Assembly: GCA_021802115.1 (NCBI GenBank)
Contig: JAKABA010000232.1
Coordinates: forward strand, 1 to 6,106
From: a bacterium
GTDB taxonomy: Bacteria > Chloroflexota > Dormibacteria > UBA8260 > Bog-877
DNA: 6,106 nt
Direction: 5' to 3'
Part shown: positions 5,917 through 6,106 of the stretch, one piece after another
Position numbering within the stretch: the stretch's first letter is position 1
How the letters are laid out: each line of letters starts with the position of its first letter
Program-made: the position numbers and the translations under genes
The notes under the pieces: generated by a model
The model's input: only the letters and a program-made list of their open reading frames with translations
Told to the model about the DNA's origin: nothing
Databases searched by the model: none

Positions 5917-6106
5917 TTACGACTGACTGATGGCCTTGGCGAAGACCGCTGGTGGTTGGTAGCTGAGAGCACTGTGTGGGCGGTGGACATTGTAGGCGTG
6001 GCACCAGTCGGCATAGAGAACCTTCGCCTCCAGGACGCTGTCGAAGATCTCGCGGGCGAAGAGCTCATCGCGGGCCCGGCTGTTGAAGCTTTCGACGTAA
6101 GGGTTC
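5917..6106 (-). CDS. IS3-family transposase OrfB, C-terminal end (partial)
   Basis: Read on the minus strand from the window edge to the TAA at 5917-5919, this gives 62 residues. It begins NPYVESFNSRARDELFAREI and ends YNVHRPHSALSYQPPAVFAK plus six residues. This is the end of the DDE integrase-core domain (rve) of IS3-family OrfB. The glutamate in YVESFNS is the third residue of the DDE triad, and YNxxRPHSALxYxPP is the family's C-terminal signature. The protein cuts and joins the insertion sequence ends. The rest, including OrfA and the first two aspartates, lies beyond the window, so whether the element is active cannot be judged. It converges on the SDR gene, with 139 bp between the stop codons. 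Confidence 0.93.
   Translation of the reverse strand, partial: NPYVESFNSRARDELFAREIFDSVLEAKVLYADWCHAYNVHRPHSALSYQPPAVFAKAISQS

Noticed and set aside
5808..6068. 86-codon minus-strand frame at the right end
   Set aside because: It is in another frame from the IS3 transposase C-terminus, which has the clear family signature.

Overview
The window looks like accessory DNA from a high-G+C bacterium, most likely an actinobacterium. This rests on the integrase style, the G+C-rich third codon positions and a GTG start. No gene in it fixes the species. It opens with a complete tRNA-Phe(GAA) gene (39-114). Directly beyond the tRNA 3' end, on the opposite strand, lies a phage- or ICE-type tyrosine recombinase (about 226-1430). 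This is the usual arrangement for an element integrated into the 3' end of a tRNA gene. The recombinase reading frame is broken by a one-base slip near 834-842, so the element is probably immobile or decaying, unless this is a sequence error.

About 2.4 kb (roughly 1473-3821) then has no gene I can recognise on either strand. It is not featureless. It holds a stable TTCG-capped hairpin followed by a rho-independent terminator on the + strand (1793-1850), and two 20-bp near-identical repeats (2330-2349 and 2421-2440). It also holds a near-consensus sigma70-type promoter overlapped by a perfect 15-bp palindrome (2716-2753) and a 21-bp inverted repeat (3601-3621). The promoter/operator pair points at sequence without a convincing reading frame.

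The right part carries two metabolic genes in the same direction. The first encodes a 309-residue DapA/N-acetylneuraminate-lyase superfamily protein (3822-4751). The second encodes a 261-residue short-chain dehydrogenase/reductase (SDR) relative (4992-5777), 240 bp further on. Each has a good Shine-Dalgarno sequence. Both depart from the textbook active site of their family. The DapA-like protein keeps the Schiff-base lysine but lacks the two active-site tyrosines and the substrate-carboxylate arginine of true dihydrodipicolinate synthase. The SDR keeps the fold and nucleotide-binding glycines but has Ser and Arg where the catalytic Tyr and Lys should be. Together they could form part of a small catabolic module for a keto-acid or sugar-acid type compound; the substrate cannot be read from the sequence.

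The window ends inside an IS3-family transposase (5917 to the edge, minus strand), whose C-terminus and probable terminal inverted repeat are visible. The region reads as a junction of mobile and eroded DNA: a tRNA-anchored element, a long gene-poor stretch, a small enzyme cassette, and an insertion sequence. I see no CRISPR array, rRNA or recognisable defence system.
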